A stretch of DNA of 32,702 nt, taken from contig CASFQC010000023.1 of the NCBI GenBank assembly GCA_949296415.1, positions 1 through 32,702 on the forward strand. The letters run 5' to 3'. This document shows, in pieces, positions 6,245 to 14,946 of this stretch; positions within the stretch are counted from its first letter, which is position 1; each line of letters opens with the position of its first letter. The notes under the pieces were generated by a model that saw only the letters and a list, made by a program, of their open reading frames with translations, searched no databases and was not told the origin of the DNA. The position numbers were made by a program, and so were the translations under genes. The stretch is from an uncultured Bacteroides sp. Its GTDB lineage: Bacteria; Bacteroidota; Bacteroidia; Bacteroidales; Bacteroidaceae.

Positions 6245-8932
6245 ATGGAATTAGCAAGTAAGTATAACCCCGCCGATGTGGAGGGTAAGTGGTATCAGTA
6301 TTGGCTGGATTATAAATTATTTAGTTCAAAACCCGATGGTCGTAAGCCTTATACTGTAGTCATTCCTCCTCCTAATGTGACAGGTGTGCTGCACATGGGG
6401 CATATGCTTAACAATACCATTCAGGACATTTTGGTGCGTCGTGCCCGTATGGAAGGGAAGAATGCTTGTTGGGTTCCGGGTACGGACCACGCTTCCATAG
6501 CGACAGAGGCGAAAGTCGTAGGCAAGCTTGCTGCCCAAGGCATAAAGAAGACAGATTTGACCAGAGACGAGTTCTTGAGGCACGCTTGGGACTGGACAGA
6601 GGAACATGGTGGGATAATACTGAAGCAACTGCGTAAATTGGGAGCCAGTTGCGATTGGGACCGCACTGCTTTTACCATGGATGAAAAGCGCAGCAAGAGT
6701 GTCATCAAGGTGTTTGTTGACTTGTACAACAAGGGCCTTATTTATCGGGGCGTGCGCATGGTGAATTGGGATCCGAAGGCGCTTACGGCTTTGAGCGATG
6801 AAGAGGTTATCTATAAGGAAGAGCACGGAAAGTTCTATTATTTGAAATATTATGTGGCCGATGATGATCTGGGCGGGGAGAGCGGTGATGAGAAAGAAGT
6901 GGTACACCGTGACGCCCAAGGCCGGCGTTATGCCGTAGTGGCCACAACCCGTCCGGAAACCATTATGGGGGATACGGCCATGTGCATTAACCCAAAAGAC
7001 CCGAAGAATCAGTGGTTGCGTGGAAAAAAGGTGATTGTGCCTTTGGTGAATCGTGTTGTTCCCGTAATTGAAGATGAGTACGTGGATACAGAATTTGGTA
7101 CAGGTTGCTTGAAAGTGACACCGGCGCATGATGTGAATGACTATATGCTGGGCGAAAAGCACAATCTGCCAAGTATTGACATTTTCAATGACAATGGGAC
7201 GTTGAACGAGTCGGCTGGGCTTTATGTAGGCATGGACCGTTTTGATGTGCGCAGGCAGATTGAAAAAGATTTGGATGCTGCGGGCTTGCTTGAGAAGGTG
7301 GAGGCTTATACGAATAAGGTAGGATTTTCCGAACGTACGAATGTTCCCATTGAGCCTAAGCTGTCAATGCAGTGGTTTCTCAAGATGAAACATTTTGCCG
7401 ACATGGCCTTGCCGCCGGTCATGAATGACGAGCTGAAATTTTATCCGTCAAAATATAAGAGCACCTATAAATACTGGATGGAGAACATTAAGGACTGGTG
7501 CATAAGCCGTCAGTTGTGGTGGGGGCATCGAATCCCTGCTTATTTCTTGCCTAAAGGCGGGTTTGTCGTGGCTGAGACCCCTGAAGAGGCGTTAGTGCAG
7601 GCCAGACAGAAAACGGGAGATGACACGCTTGCGTTGACAGATTTACGTCAGGATGAGGATTGTCTGGATACATGGTTTTCTTCTTGGTTGTGGCCCATAT
7701 CGCTTTTTGATGGCATCAACAATCCGGGCAATGAAGAAATCAAATACTATTATCCGACAGAAGTCTTGGTGACGGGACCTGACATTATATTCTTTTGGGT
7801 GGCACGCATGATTATGGCCGGATATGAGTATATGGGTGAGATGCCCTTCCGTAATGTATATTTCACAGGTATCGTACGCGACAAGCTTGGCCGTAAGATG
7901 TCCAAATCTTTGGGCAATTCACCCGATCCGTTGGAACTGATAGACAAATATGGCGCTGACGGAGTGCGCATGGGGATGATGCTCTCTGCTCCTGCGGGTA
8001 ATGACATCTTGTTTGACGATGCCTTATGTGAACAAGGCCGGAATTTTTGCAATAAGATATGGAATGCTTTCCGTCTGATAAAAGGATGGCAGGTCTGTGC
8101 CGATGTTCCGGTACCTGAAGCCTCGGCTCTTGCTATGAGGTGGTTCGAAGCCAAAGAAAATGCTGTGGCGGCTGAAGTGGCGGACTTGTTCGGAAAATAT
8201 CGTCTGAGCGAGGCCTTGATGGCTGTCTATAAGCTTTTCTGGGATGAGTTCTCGTCTTGGTATCTTGAGATAATCAAGCCTGCCTACGGAAGTCCTGTTA
8301 ATAAAGAGGTTTATGACAGGACAATAGGTTTCTTTGACAGTCTCTTGCATCTACTACATCCGTTTATGCCGTTTATTACAGAAGAGTTGTGGCAGCATAT
8401 AAGTGCGCGTAAGGAAGGCGAAAGTCTTATGGTCAGTCCTATGGCTGTGCCGGGTAATGCAGACGAAGATATTGTCAGAGCGTTTGAGACCGTTAAGGAG
8501 GTGATTGGCAATGTACGCTCCATACGGCTTCAGAAGAATATTGCGAATAAAGAGTCATTGGAACTCCGGATTGTCGGAACCAATCCGATAAGCGCATTCA
8601 CAGCTGTTCTTGTGAAGATATGCAATCTTTCCGACATAAAAGTCGTGGAGTGCAAGCCGGAAGGTGCCGCCGGCTTTATGGTCGGGACTACGGAATATGT
8701 TGTTCCGTTGGGGAACCTGATTGATGTGGAAGCTGAAATAGCTCGTATGGAAGCTGAACTGAAGCATAAGGAAGGCTTTTTGCAAGGTGTGTTGAAAAAG
8801 CTTTCCAATGAGAAATTCGTGAACAATGCTCCGGCTGCTGTAATTGAATTGGAACGTAAGAAGCAGGCTGATGCTGAAAGTATAATCAAATCTTTGAAAG
8901 AAGGTCTGGTTGCATTGAAGAAACAACTTTGA
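6245..8932 (+). CDS. valS: Valine--tRNA ligase
   Basis: Protein of 895 residues, the normal ValRS length. The class I signature HMGH is at residues 50-53, preceded by PPPNVTGVL, the ValRS form of the motif. The KMSKS loop ([12 protein letters not shown]) is at about 551. The editing (CP1) domain carries [13 protein letters not shown], and [15 protein letters not shown] follows it. The C-terminus ends in the coiled-coil arm typical of ValRS (about 825-895, [16 protein letters not shown]). The enzyme charges tRNA-Val and edits mischarged threonine. It appears monocistronic: the next gene is on the other strand. Confidence 0.98.
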   Translation: MELASKYNPADVEGKWYQYWLDYKLFSSKPDGRKPYTVVIPPPNVTGVLHMGHMLNNTIQDILVRRARMEGKNACWVPGTDHASIATEAKVVGKLAAQGIKKTDLTRDEFLRHAWDWTEEHGGIILKQLRKLGASCDWDRTAFTMDEKRSKSVIKVFVDLYNKGLIYRGVRMVNWDPKALTALSDEEVIYKEEHGKFYYLKYYVADDDLGGESGDEKEVVHRDAQGRRYAVVATTRPETIMGDTAMCINPKDPKNQWLRGKKVIVPLVNRVVPVIEDEYVDTEFGTGCLKVTPAHDVNDYMLGEKHNLPSIDIFNDNGTLNESAGLYVGMDRFDVRRQIEKDLDAAGLLEKVEAYTNKVGFSERTNVPIEPKLSMQWFLKMKHFADMALPPVMNDELKFYPSKYKSTYKYWMENIKDWCISRQLWWGHRIPAYFLPKGGFVVAETPEEALVQARQKTGDDTLALTDLRQDEDCLDTWFSSWLWPISLFDGINNPGNEEIKYYYPTEVLVTGPDIIFFWVARMIMAGYEYMGEMPFRNVYFTGIVRDKLGRKMSKSLGNSPDPLELIDKYGADGVRMGMMLSAPAGNDILFDDALCEQGRNFCNKIWNAFRLIKGWQVCADVPVPEASALAMRWFEAKENAVAAEVADLFGKYRLSEALMAVYKLFWDEFSSWYLEIIKPAYGSPVNKEVYDRTIGFFDSLLHLLHPFMPFITEELWQHISARKEGESLMVSPMAVPGNADEDIVRAFETVKEVIGNVRSIRLQKNIANKESLELRIVGTNPISAFTAVLVKICNLSDIKVVECKPEGAAGFMVGTTEYVVPLGNLIDVEAEIARMEAELKHKEGFLQGVLKKLSNEKFVNNAPAAVIELERKKQADAESIIKSLKEGLVALKKQL

Positions 8933-8956
8933 TAATTGTTTTTTTAACGCTACTGT

Positions 8957-8999
8957 CCCCAATCGGTCATTAGAAAAAATCTCTAATGACCGATTGGGG
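8957..8999. repeat. Perfect 18-bp inverted repeat after valS
   Basis: CCCCAATCGGTCATTAGA at 8957-8974 is repeated in perfect inversion at 8982-8999, with a 7-base spacer. It lies 24 bp after the valS stop and can form a very stable hairpin. No T run follows on either strand, so it is not a standard intrinsic terminator, though it may block transcription or protect the valS mRNA 3' end. It could equally be a repetitive element. Confidence 0.85.
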
Positions 9000-9035
9000 T
9001 GTGACTGGTAACGCTCATTCCCTTTTTCTATATGT

Positions 9036-9180
9036 TCCGGCTGCTACGCGACAAAAACAGCTGTGTAAAGCCGGAAAAAGTTGTATATTGTTCCAAAAGG
9101 TCTGCTATGGTAGCTTCTTTCGGATAGGGGCCGGGCATATAATTTCGATGAAATCTCCGTACCAGTCCCAGAGGTTCTGA
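9036..9180 (-). pseudogene. Frameshifted relic of an ABC-2 permease C-terminus
   Basis: The minus strand encodes YGDFIEIICP and then, one frame over, KEATIADLLEQYTTFSGF. Together these match the C-terminus of the intact permease at 10119-11228 (PRYFIEIMRS, then LKGATMADLWMQYAALSGF). At DNA level 9036-9170 aligns with about 10133-10265 with small indels, clearly related but diverged. There is at least one frameshift, no start codon, and only about 45 residues survive. I infer a leftover of a second permease gene copy or of an earlier version of the operon end. It is joined on one side to the truncated palindromic repeat copy B. Confidence 0.7.
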
Positions 9181-9206
9181 TATGTGCAGCAATTGCAAGA
9201 ACAAAA

Positions 9207-9317
9207 TTCCTGTTGTCATTTCTCATGTAGTCCGCTACGCCTCCTCTTGACAACAGAAAGAATACTCTCGGAAACAGTTCTCAAAAATAAGGCTGAATAA
9301 GATTTAAACAGGCTTTT
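9207..9317 (+). repeat. Dispersed palindromic repeat, copy B (truncated)
   Basis: The right part of the same element as copies A and C. A central hairpin GTAGtccgCTAC (9227-9238) is followed by CTCGGAAAcagTTCTCAAAA and the terminal inverted repeat GATTTAAACAGGCTTTTA, ending at about 9318. The left half seen in copies A and C is missing; in its place is the permease relic. Orientation matches copy C. Confidence 0.55.
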
Positions 9318-9318
9318 A

Positions 9319-9540
9319 TTATTCATGTATTTTAATGATAAGTTTCGTGGTATCTTTTAAAATAAAGAATGCCCGTCCTTTGAAAGATAACAATTTTATT
9401 TTTATGGGTTCATCCATCCAATGACACAGACAAATTCTATCTGTTCCAACATAGTCTGTTTAAGAAGTTCTTCCAAAGAAATATATTATTGTGTAATGTA
9501 TACCAAACGGTACCATTATTTTATCCGGTTGAGCCCTTAT
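9319..9540. other. Intergenic region downstream of the AraC gene
   Basis: AT-rich, about 220 bp between the truncated repeat and the AraC stop codon. I see no ORF, no consensus promoter and no clear terminator for the operon on the minus strand. Confidence 0.4.
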
Positions 9541-10095
9541 TTACCGTGTTGAATTCTGTTGGTTGTCGTTTTTTTGTTTTGCATGTATTGTGCGGTAGGT
9601 GGAAGGGGATAAACCGGTTTCAGCCTTGAAGTACTTCCCGAAGAAAGAAAGGTTGGGAAAATTAAGTCCGTATGCGATTTCTTTGATGCTTTCCTGTGTA
9701 CAGCAAAGCCTGTATTTGATTTCATCCATTACTTTTTCCTTTATCAGTAAAGAGGGTGTTTTCCCGCAAACGTTTTTCATCACAGTCGATAAATATTTTG
9801 GTGATATACGTAGCTTGGAAGCATAAAATCTTATGCTCCTGTCTTCGGCAAAATGGATGGTTACCAAATCCATAAAACGGGTATACAAATACTCATCACG
9901 CGATTGGTGTGCATAGTTCGCTTCCGCATTGACACTTACGGACAGGGATATTTTCCCGTTCAGTACTGATTGCTCGACCCATGAAAACAGTTCGGTAAAA
10001 TTCAGTCCTGTCCTTTCTTTCAGTTCCGTAAAAGAAAAGCGTTGTTTCCCTTTGACGGCATTCCATATAGTCTGTTCCATATTTTCTTTGGACAT
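9541..10095 (-). CDS. AraC-type regulator with atypical N-terminal domain
   Basis: About 184 residues from the ATG at 10093-10095 (MSKENMEQTIWNAV). The frame extends 35 codons upstream, but those overlap the permease gene and look non-coding. The C-terminal 100 residues form an AraC DNA-binding domain. Helix-turn-helix 1 is around IRFYASKLRISPKYLSTVMK and helix-turn-helix 2 around IKEIAYGLNFPNLSFFGKYF, ending with KAETGLSPSTYR. The N-terminal 60 residues do not look like a cupin sensor. They read as a small helical domain, FSFTELKERTGLNFTELFSWV, which could itself be a winged helix. The gene starts 23 bp after the second permease, so it is probably the last cistron of the efflux operon. Confidence 0.85.
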   Translation of the reverse strand: MSKENMEQTIWNAVKGKQRFSFTELKERTGLNFTELFSWVEQSVLNGKISLSVSVNAEANYAHQSRDEYLYTRFMDLVTIHFAEDRSIRFYASKLRISPKYLSTVMKNVCGKTPSLLIKEKVMDEIKYRLCCTQESIKEIAYGLNFPNLSFFGKYFKAETGLSPSTYRTIHAKQKNDNQQNSTR

Positions 10096-10118
10096 TTTCT
10101 TAAGTTGATAGTATGTTT

Positions 10119-11228
10119 TTACACTCTTTTCCTGTATGTCATGGCTGCTACAAGGCTGAATAATACGGCAAATCCGGATAAAGCGGCATATTGCATCCAA
10201 AGGTCTGCCATGGTAGCTCCTTTTAAATAGACCGAACGCATGATTTCAATGAAGTAGCGCGGCGGGATGGCGTAAGTGATACATTGCGCCCACCGTGGCA
10301 TGGATGCAATGGGGGTGAACAGTCCGCTCATCAGCTGAAACACGACGATGAAGGCAAAGGTCATGAATATGCTTTGCAGGATGGTGCCTGACTGGTTGGC
10401 GATGAATACGCCCAATCCTGACATTACGAGACTGAACAGGATGGCTGCCAAATAGATATCCACGATATTCCCCTCAGGTGCCAGCCCGTAGACCAGCCAG
10501 CCGATAATCATCCCCACTGTAACCACCAGGATGCCCACTATCCAATAAGGTATCAGTTTGGATAAGACGAACTCCAGCCGTCCGACCGGTGTGACGTTCA
10601 TAGCTTCAATGGTTCCGGTTTCCTTTTCGCTGACCAGGTTCAGGGTGGGCAAGAATCCGCAGATGATGATAAGCAGTACCACCATGAGGGCCGGTATCAT
10701 GTAGTTGCGAAAATTGAGCGTCGGATTATATAAGTTCACCGCAGCGGATTTCTGCACAGGCATGCTGATGCCTTGCTCTGCCTGCCAGCGTATGACAGTA
10801 TTCGCCACAGACATCGTGGCGTATTGTGCGCCCAACGTACCTTTGGTCGCATTCACTCCGTTGGCCTTCAAGTCCAGTTCAGGCTTCTTGCCGTTGGCCA
10901 AGTCTTTCTGGTAATCTTTCGGGATGGTGACGATGGCGTCCGCCTCGCCTTCTTCTATCTGGCGGAACGCTTCATCGTAACTGAAATAGTTGCCTGTTAC
11001 GGACAGGTATTCCGAAGCGTCCATATCCGTTACCATCCGCCGCGACAGCTCCGTCCGGTCATTGTCCACCACGGCCACCCCCACGTTCTTCACGTCGAGT
11101 GTCGCCACAAGGGGGATTATCAGCATCACCAGAATGGGCATCGCTACTATCAGGCGGGGGATAATGGGATTTCGCTTCATCAGCGACACTTCTTTCTTGA
11201 GCAATATCTTCAATGTTTTCGCATTCAT
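10119..11228 (-). CDS. ABC-2 type transport permease (YbhR/YbhS-like), second copy
   Basis: About 369 residues from the ATG at 11226-11228 (MNAKTLKILLKKEVS), which has AAGG about 8 bp upstream. An in-frame ATG 21 bp earlier overlaps the first permease. One transmembrane segment near the N-terminus (about 25-45) is followed by a periplasmic domain of about 130 residues and then five or six hydrophobic segments (about 180-365). This is the ABC2_membrane_3/YhgE-type layout. The segment VSEKETGTIEAMNVTPV is the conserved coupling helix of the family. It is paired with the permease upstream, with which it presumably forms the membrane heterodimer. A decayed duplicate of its C-terminus lies at 9036-9180. 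Confidence 0.9.
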   Translation of the reverse strand: MNAKTLKILLKKEVSLMKRNPIIPRLIVAMPILVMLIIPLVATLDVKNVGVAVVDNDRTELSRRMVTDMDASEYLSVTGNYFSYDEAFRQIEEGEADAIVTIPKDYQKDLANGKKPELDLKANGVNATKGTLGAQYATMSVANTVIRWQAEQGISMPVQKSAAVNLYNPTLNFRNYMIPALMVVLLIIICGFLPTLNLVSEKETGTIEAMNVTPVGRLEFVLSKLIPYWIVGILVVTVGMIIGWLVYGLAPEGNIVDIYLAAILFSLVMSGLGVFIANQSGTILQSIFMTFAFIVVFQLMSGLFTPIASMPRWAQCITYAIPPRYFIEIMRSVYLKGATMADLWMQYAALSGFAVLFSLVAAMTYRKRV

Positions 11229-11235
11229 ACAGCCT

Positions 11236-12282
11236 TCATTTTTTAGCATTAAACTTCTTGATGGCCAAAGCCAATACTGCCAATGTCATTCCTGCTAAAA
11301 TCAGGACTTCTGTCAGCACGTACCCGATGGGAAGCTGCTGAATCATCAGGGCACGCATGGCCGAGATGTACCAACGCGCGGGAATAATGCACGTGAGCCA
11401 TTGCAGGACTAACGGCATGTTTTCCACCGGGAATATCATGCCCGAAAGCAGGATTACGGGAATCATGAACATCACGCCTGAAACCAACAGGGCCGATACC
11501 TGCGTGGAAGCGATGGTGGAGATGAGCAGTCCCAATGCAAGGGCAAGGATGACATACAGGATGGTTACCCATATCACATTGATGACGCTGAAGGAGAAAG
11601 GCAGGCCCAGCACGGTGTAGCTTAAAGTTAGCACCAGCGTCAGGATGATGCACGACAGCAGGAAGTAAGGCACCAATTTGCCAAGAATGATTGTCCGGGG
11701 ACGTACCGGCGACACCAGCAGCAGGTTCATGGTTCCCGTTTCCTTTTCGCTGACAATAGACACGGAAGTCATTATCGCGCAGATGAGGATGAATATCATG
11801 CCCATGATGCCCGGAACAAAGTTGTACGCGCTTTTCAGTTGCGGATTGTAGAGCGTGTTGGTCACGACCGGGATGCCTATAGCAGAACCGATGGCACTCT
11901 CCAAGTAAGCTGTGGAGGTCTGCGCCATAGTGGTATTGGAAGCGTCCACGATAACCTGATGGATTAGTCGCCCGTCTTCCGTGCGGAACACGACTGCGGC
12001 ATCTGCCCGGCCTTTCCGAAGAAGACTTTCCACTTCGTGATAAGGCACGATGCCTTCAAACGTGAAGTAGGAATTGTTGCGGAAACGGTCTATAATTTGC
12101 CTGGTTTCATCTGTATGCTGTTCCACCACGGTAACAACTTTTACATTGTTGACCTCGGTGGATATGGCAAATCCGAAGAGCAACAGCAGCATAACGGGTA
12201 TGACCAGCACTACAGTGATTGTGCGGAAGTCGCGCATGAGGTGTAGCATCTCTTTCTTTATGAGTGAATGGAATATTGACAT
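11236..12282 (-). CDS. ABC-2 type transport permease (YbhR/YbhS-like), first copy
   Basis: Protein of 348 residues starting MSIFHSLIKKEMLHLMRDF. It has an N-terminal transmembrane helix (about 22-42), an extracytoplasmic domain (about 45-160), then several transmembrane helices in the C-terminal half. The coupling segment VSEKETGTMNLLLVSPVRPRT matches ABC-2 permeases of drug or polymer exporters. It resembles the downstream permease in layout. The gene lies 21 bp after the second ATPase. Together the two permeases and two ATPases should make the inner membrane export complex. The substrate is not predictable from the sequence. Confidence 0.9.
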   Translation of the reverse strand: MSIFHSLIKKEMLHLMRDFRTITVVLVIPVMLLLLFGFAISTEVNNVKVVTVVEQHTDETRQIIDRFRNNSYFTFEGIVPYHEVESLLRKGRADAAVVFRTEDGRLIHQVIVDASNTTMAQTSTAYLESAIGSAIGIPVVTNTLYNPQLKSAYNFVPGIMGMIFILICAIMTSVSIVSEKETGTMNLLLVSPVRPRTIILGKLVPYFLLSCIILTLVLTLSYTVLGLPFSFSVINVIWVTILYVILALALGLLISTIASTQVSALLVSGVMFMIPVILLSGMIFPVENMPLVLQWLTCIIPARWYISAMRALMIQQLPIGYVLTEVLILAGMTLAVLALAIKKFNAKK

Positions 12283-12303
12283 GACATTCGCTTTTTAGTT
12301 TGT

Positions 12304-13047
12304 TTAATCTCCTCTTTTCGCATCTTTCGCCACAATGCGGAACACTTCGTCCATGGTTCCGGCATGATACTGCCGTTTCAATCCTTCCGGACTGTCCAAT
12401 GCTTTGACGCGTCCGTCCACCATGATGGAGATGCGGTGACAATACTCGGCCTCGTCCAAATAGTGGGTAGTCACAAAGACCGTCATGCCTTCGGATGAAG
12501 CCCGGTAAATCATTTCCCAAAACTTACGCCGGGTAGAAGGGTCAACGCCTCCGGTCGGCTCGTCCAGAAAGACAATATCAGGCGAGTGCAGGGTGGCGGC
12601 GGTAAACGCCAGCTTCTGTTTCCAGCCGAGAGGGATTTCCTTTACCGGCAAATTCCGCATGTTTCCCATGCCCAATGTCCGGAATGCGGCATCAGTTTTT
12701 TCCTTTATAGCTTGGGAGGACATGCCATAGATGGTGGCGAACAGGTTCAGGTTCTCCCACACCGTCAGGTTCTCATAGAGCGAGAATTTCTGACTCATGT
12801 AGCCGATGTGCCGTTTGATTTCCTCCGCTTGGCGAAGGATGTCGTACCCGGCCACCGTTCCGCTGCCCGATGTCGGAAAGCTGAGCCCGCACAACATGCG
12901 CATGGCGGTGGTCTTGCCTGCGCCGTTTGCTCCCAAGAACCCGAATATCTCGCCCCGGCGGACTTGCAGGGTGATGTGGTCCACGGCGGTGAAATTGCCG
13001 AATCTCTTGGTGAGGTCTTTTACCGATATTACTGTTTCCTTATCCAT
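12304..13047 (-). CDS. ABC transporter ATPase, second nucleotide-binding subunit
   Basis: Protein of 247 residues with Walker A GANGAGKTT (40-48), Q-loop QKFSLYENL at about 86-94 and Walker B IVFLDEP (158-164). The H-loop His is in VTTHYLDEAEYC. The signature motif, normally LSGGQ, reads IPLGW followed by KQKLA (138-147). To my memory such LGW-type signatures occur in the second domain of fused YbhF/RbbA-like proteins, so this subunit corresponds to NBD2. It overlaps the preceding ATPase gene by 8 bp, which suggests coupled translation and fixed stoichiometry. It may form one composite pair with that ATPase. Confidence 0.92.
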   Translation of the reverse strand: MDKETVISVKDLTKRFGNFTAVDHITLQVRRGEIFGFLGANGAGKTTAMRMLCGLSFPTSGSGTVAGYDILRQAEEIKRHIGYMSQKFSLYENLTVWENLNLFATIYGMSSQAIKEKTDAAFRTLGMGNMRNLPVKEIPLGWKQKLAFTAATLHSPDIVFLDEPTGGVDPSTRRKFWEMIYRASSEGMTVFVTTHYLDEAEYCHRISIMVDGRVKALDSPEGLKRQYHAGTMDEVFRIVAKDAKRGD

Positions 13048-13945
13048 CGTTCTTGGCCAGTTTGATGAACAAATCTTCTATATTCCCTTTTGCCGGCCAG
13101 ATGCGGGCATCGTCCAAGCCTTTCTGCCGAAGCCTGCGGACGACATCGTCCGGATTGAAACCGTCGCTTGTCACGACGTGCAGTGTGGCTCCGAAAGTAT
13201 AACAGTCTCTTACGTCCGGCAAAGTGCGCAACGCTTCCAAGAGCGGATACATTTCTTTCGCCGATGCGTTGTACAGGTTCTTGTCCAGCCCTTCAATCAA
13301 CTTGCAGGGTGTATTTACATCCAGAATCTTTCCCTTGTTTATCAGAGCGATGCGTTCGCAACGCTCGGCCTCGTCCATGTAGGAAGTGGAAACCAGAATC
13401 GTGATGCCCTTGTCTCGTAGCGTGGCAAGCATGTCCCAAAATTCGCTGCGCGACACGGCATCCACTCCGGTGGTAGGCTCGTCCAAGAGCAAGACTTTCG
13501 GGCGGTGTATCAGCGCGCACCCCAAGGCGAGCTTCTGCTTCATGCCGCCCGACAAGGCTCCTGCCCTGCGGTTGGGGAACTTCTTCAGCTGGTCGAATAT
13601 CGGGGCTATCAGGTCGAAGTTATCCTTTGCGTCCACGCCGAACAGGGAGGCAAAGAAGTGTAGGTTCTCATCTACGGTAAGGTCGGGATAGAGGGAGAAA
13701 CGCTCCGGCATGTATCCTATCTCGGTGCGCAGCTTCCGATAGTCTTTCACCACATCCAACCCCGCCACGGTAGCCGAACCCTCATCGGGGGTAAGCAATG
13801 TGGTCAGTATCTGGTATAGCGTGGTCTTTCCCGCGCCGTCCGGGCCGATAAGGCCGAACAGGGAGCCTTCGGAAACAGAAAGGCTGACATGGTCGAGAGC
13901 CGTGAGTCTGCCGTACCGCTTCGTAAGTCTTTTTATGTCTATCAT
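13040..13945 (-). CDS. ABC transporter ATPase, first nucleotide-binding subunit
   Basis: About 301 residues from the ATG at 13943-13945 (MIDIKRLTKRYG). The open frame runs 25 codons further upstream into the tandem repeat and is probably not translated. Walker A is GPDGAGKTT (34-42), the canonical signature LSGGMKQ is at 131-137, Walker B VLLLDEP at 151-157, and the H-loop region is STSYMDEAERC, where Tyr replaces the usual His position. The C-terminal extension (about 215-301) is like that of other ABC-2 ATPases of this group. It corresponds to NBD1 of YbhF. The gene is preceded by a 110 bp intercistronic spacer carrying a 22-bp tandem repeat. Confidence 0.92.
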   Translation of the reverse strand: MIDIKRLTKRYGRLTALDHVSLSVSEGSLFGLIGPDGAGKTTLYQILTTLLTPDEGSATVAGLDVVKDYRKLRTEIGYMPERFSLYPDLTVDENLHFFASLFGVDAKDNFDLIAPIFDQLKKFPNRRAGALSGGMKQKLALGCALIHRPKVLLLDEPTTGVDAVSRSEFWDMLATLRDKGITILVSTSYMDEAERCERIALINKGKILDVNTPCKLIEGLDKNLYNASAKEMYPLLEALRTLPDVRDCYTFGATLHVVTSDGFNPDDVVRRLRQKGLDDARIWPAKGNIEDLFIKLAKNDG

Positions 13946-13995
13946 GTCATTTTCTATTTGATTGTTGTCTTTACATCGCATCAAGAATGATGAAT

Positions 13996-14053
13996 CATGT
14001 ACGATGATGGTGGTCATCATATACGATGATGGTGGTCATCATGTACGATGATG
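13996..14053. repeat. 22-bp tandem repeat between HlyD and ATPase genes
   Basis: The unit CATGTACGATGATGGTGGTCAT occurs at 13996-14017, again with one change at 14018-14039, and a third partial copy runs 14040-14053. Each unit contains self-complementary parts (CATCAT against ATGATG), so the intercistronic RNA can fold. It begins 3 bp after the HlyD stop and ends 50 bp before the ATPase start. Confidence 0.8.
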
Positions 14054-14055
14054 CT

Positions 14056-14946
14056 CTATTTAATCCGTACTTCTCCATACTGTCCAAGCTTCAGGCGGCC
14101 ATCATTTTCTACCGCTATCTTTACAGCATATACAAGGTTTGCCCTTGAGTCTTTCGTCTGGATAGACTTGGGGGTGAACTCGCTTTCCTGCGCTATCCAG
14201 GTAATCTTGCCCGGATATTCGTACTGTTCGTCTCCTCCGAAATCGGCAATGACCGTTACTTCCTGGCCGATGCGGATATGGGCCAGTTGGGAGGCTGTGA
14301 AGTAGCTGCGGAGATAGATGCCGTTCAAGTCTGCCATTTTGAAGAGCGGACGTCCGGGGGTGGCATATTCGCCCTGCTCGGCATATTTCTGCAGGACAGT
14401 TCCGGTCATCGGGGCTGAGATGCTGCTCTTGCGTATCTGCTCCTCTATCTGTTCCCGTTGATATTGCAGGGCGGAAGCGCTTTCCGTGATGGAGCTGCGG
14501 TTCTTGTCCAGCGTAGAGAGCAAGCCTTCCAATTGTCCGCGCAGGGTTCTCAACTGTGCGTTGGCGTCATCGCTTTGTTTTTGTGTGGCTGCTCCGTTGG
14601 CAAGCAAACGTTCGATGCGTTCGCATTCATTCTGTTGGTGGGCTATCTGCGAGCGGAGTGCTGCCGCTTGTGCCGCAATGTCGGGTGATGATTTTTCCGT
14701 GGACAACTGCTGGCTATGAAGCTGCTTCCGTTGCAACGCAAGCAATGTGGTATCCACCAGTCCGACCCGTTGTCCAAGGGTGAGGCTATCGCCTTCCTCA
14801 ATGGCGAAGGACACAATCTTTCCACCGGTTTCCGAAGATACGGTTACGGTATTCGCCTCAAAGATGCCAGTGGCATCATACTTTTCAGTGTTTTGGCAGG
14901 AAGCCAATATCATGATGAGTGCGGAGAATAATGCGGTCTTTTTCAT
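14056..14946 (-). CDS. HlyD/EmrA-type periplasmic adaptor lipoprotein (YbhG-like)
   Basis: Protein of 296 residues. The N-terminus MKKTALFSALIMILASC carries a lipobox LASC with Cys17, so it is probably a lipoprotein anchored to the inner membrane. A first biotinyl-lipoyl half follows (GKIVSFAIEEGDSLTLGQRV, about 42-62). A long helical hairpin runs about 70-170, with many Gln, Glu and Ala. The second lipoyl half is SISAPMTGTVLQKYAEQGEYATPG, and the beta-barrel domain lies near the C-terminus. This is the membrane fusion protein layout. Its start overlaps the TolC gene stop by 4 bp. It should bridge the ABC permeases and the outer membrane factor. Confidence 0.9.
   Translation of the reverse strand: MKKTALFSALIMILASCQNTEKYDATGIFEANTVTVSSETGGKIVSFAIEEGDSLTLGQRVGLVDTTLLALQRKQLHSQQLSTEKSSPDIAAQAAALRSQIAHQQNECERIERLLANGAATQKQSDDANAQLRTLRGQLEGLLSTLDKNRSSITESASALQYQREQIEEQIRKSSISAPMTGTVLQKYAEQGEYATPGRPLFKMADLNGIYLRSYFTASQLAHIRIGQEVTVIADFGGDEQYEYPGKITWIAQESEFTPKSIQTKDSRANLVYAVKIAVENDGRLKLGQYGEVRIK

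Noticed and set aside
13946-14020. N-terminal extension of the first ATPase through the tandem repeat
   Set aside because: The extra 25 residues come from the 22-bp repeat and spacer, and the ATPase family starts at MIDIKRLTKRYG.
13996-14053. Tandem repeat as a CRISPR array
   Set aside because: Units are directly adjacent without unique spacers, and no cas gene is present. No CRISPR array was seen anywhere in the window.
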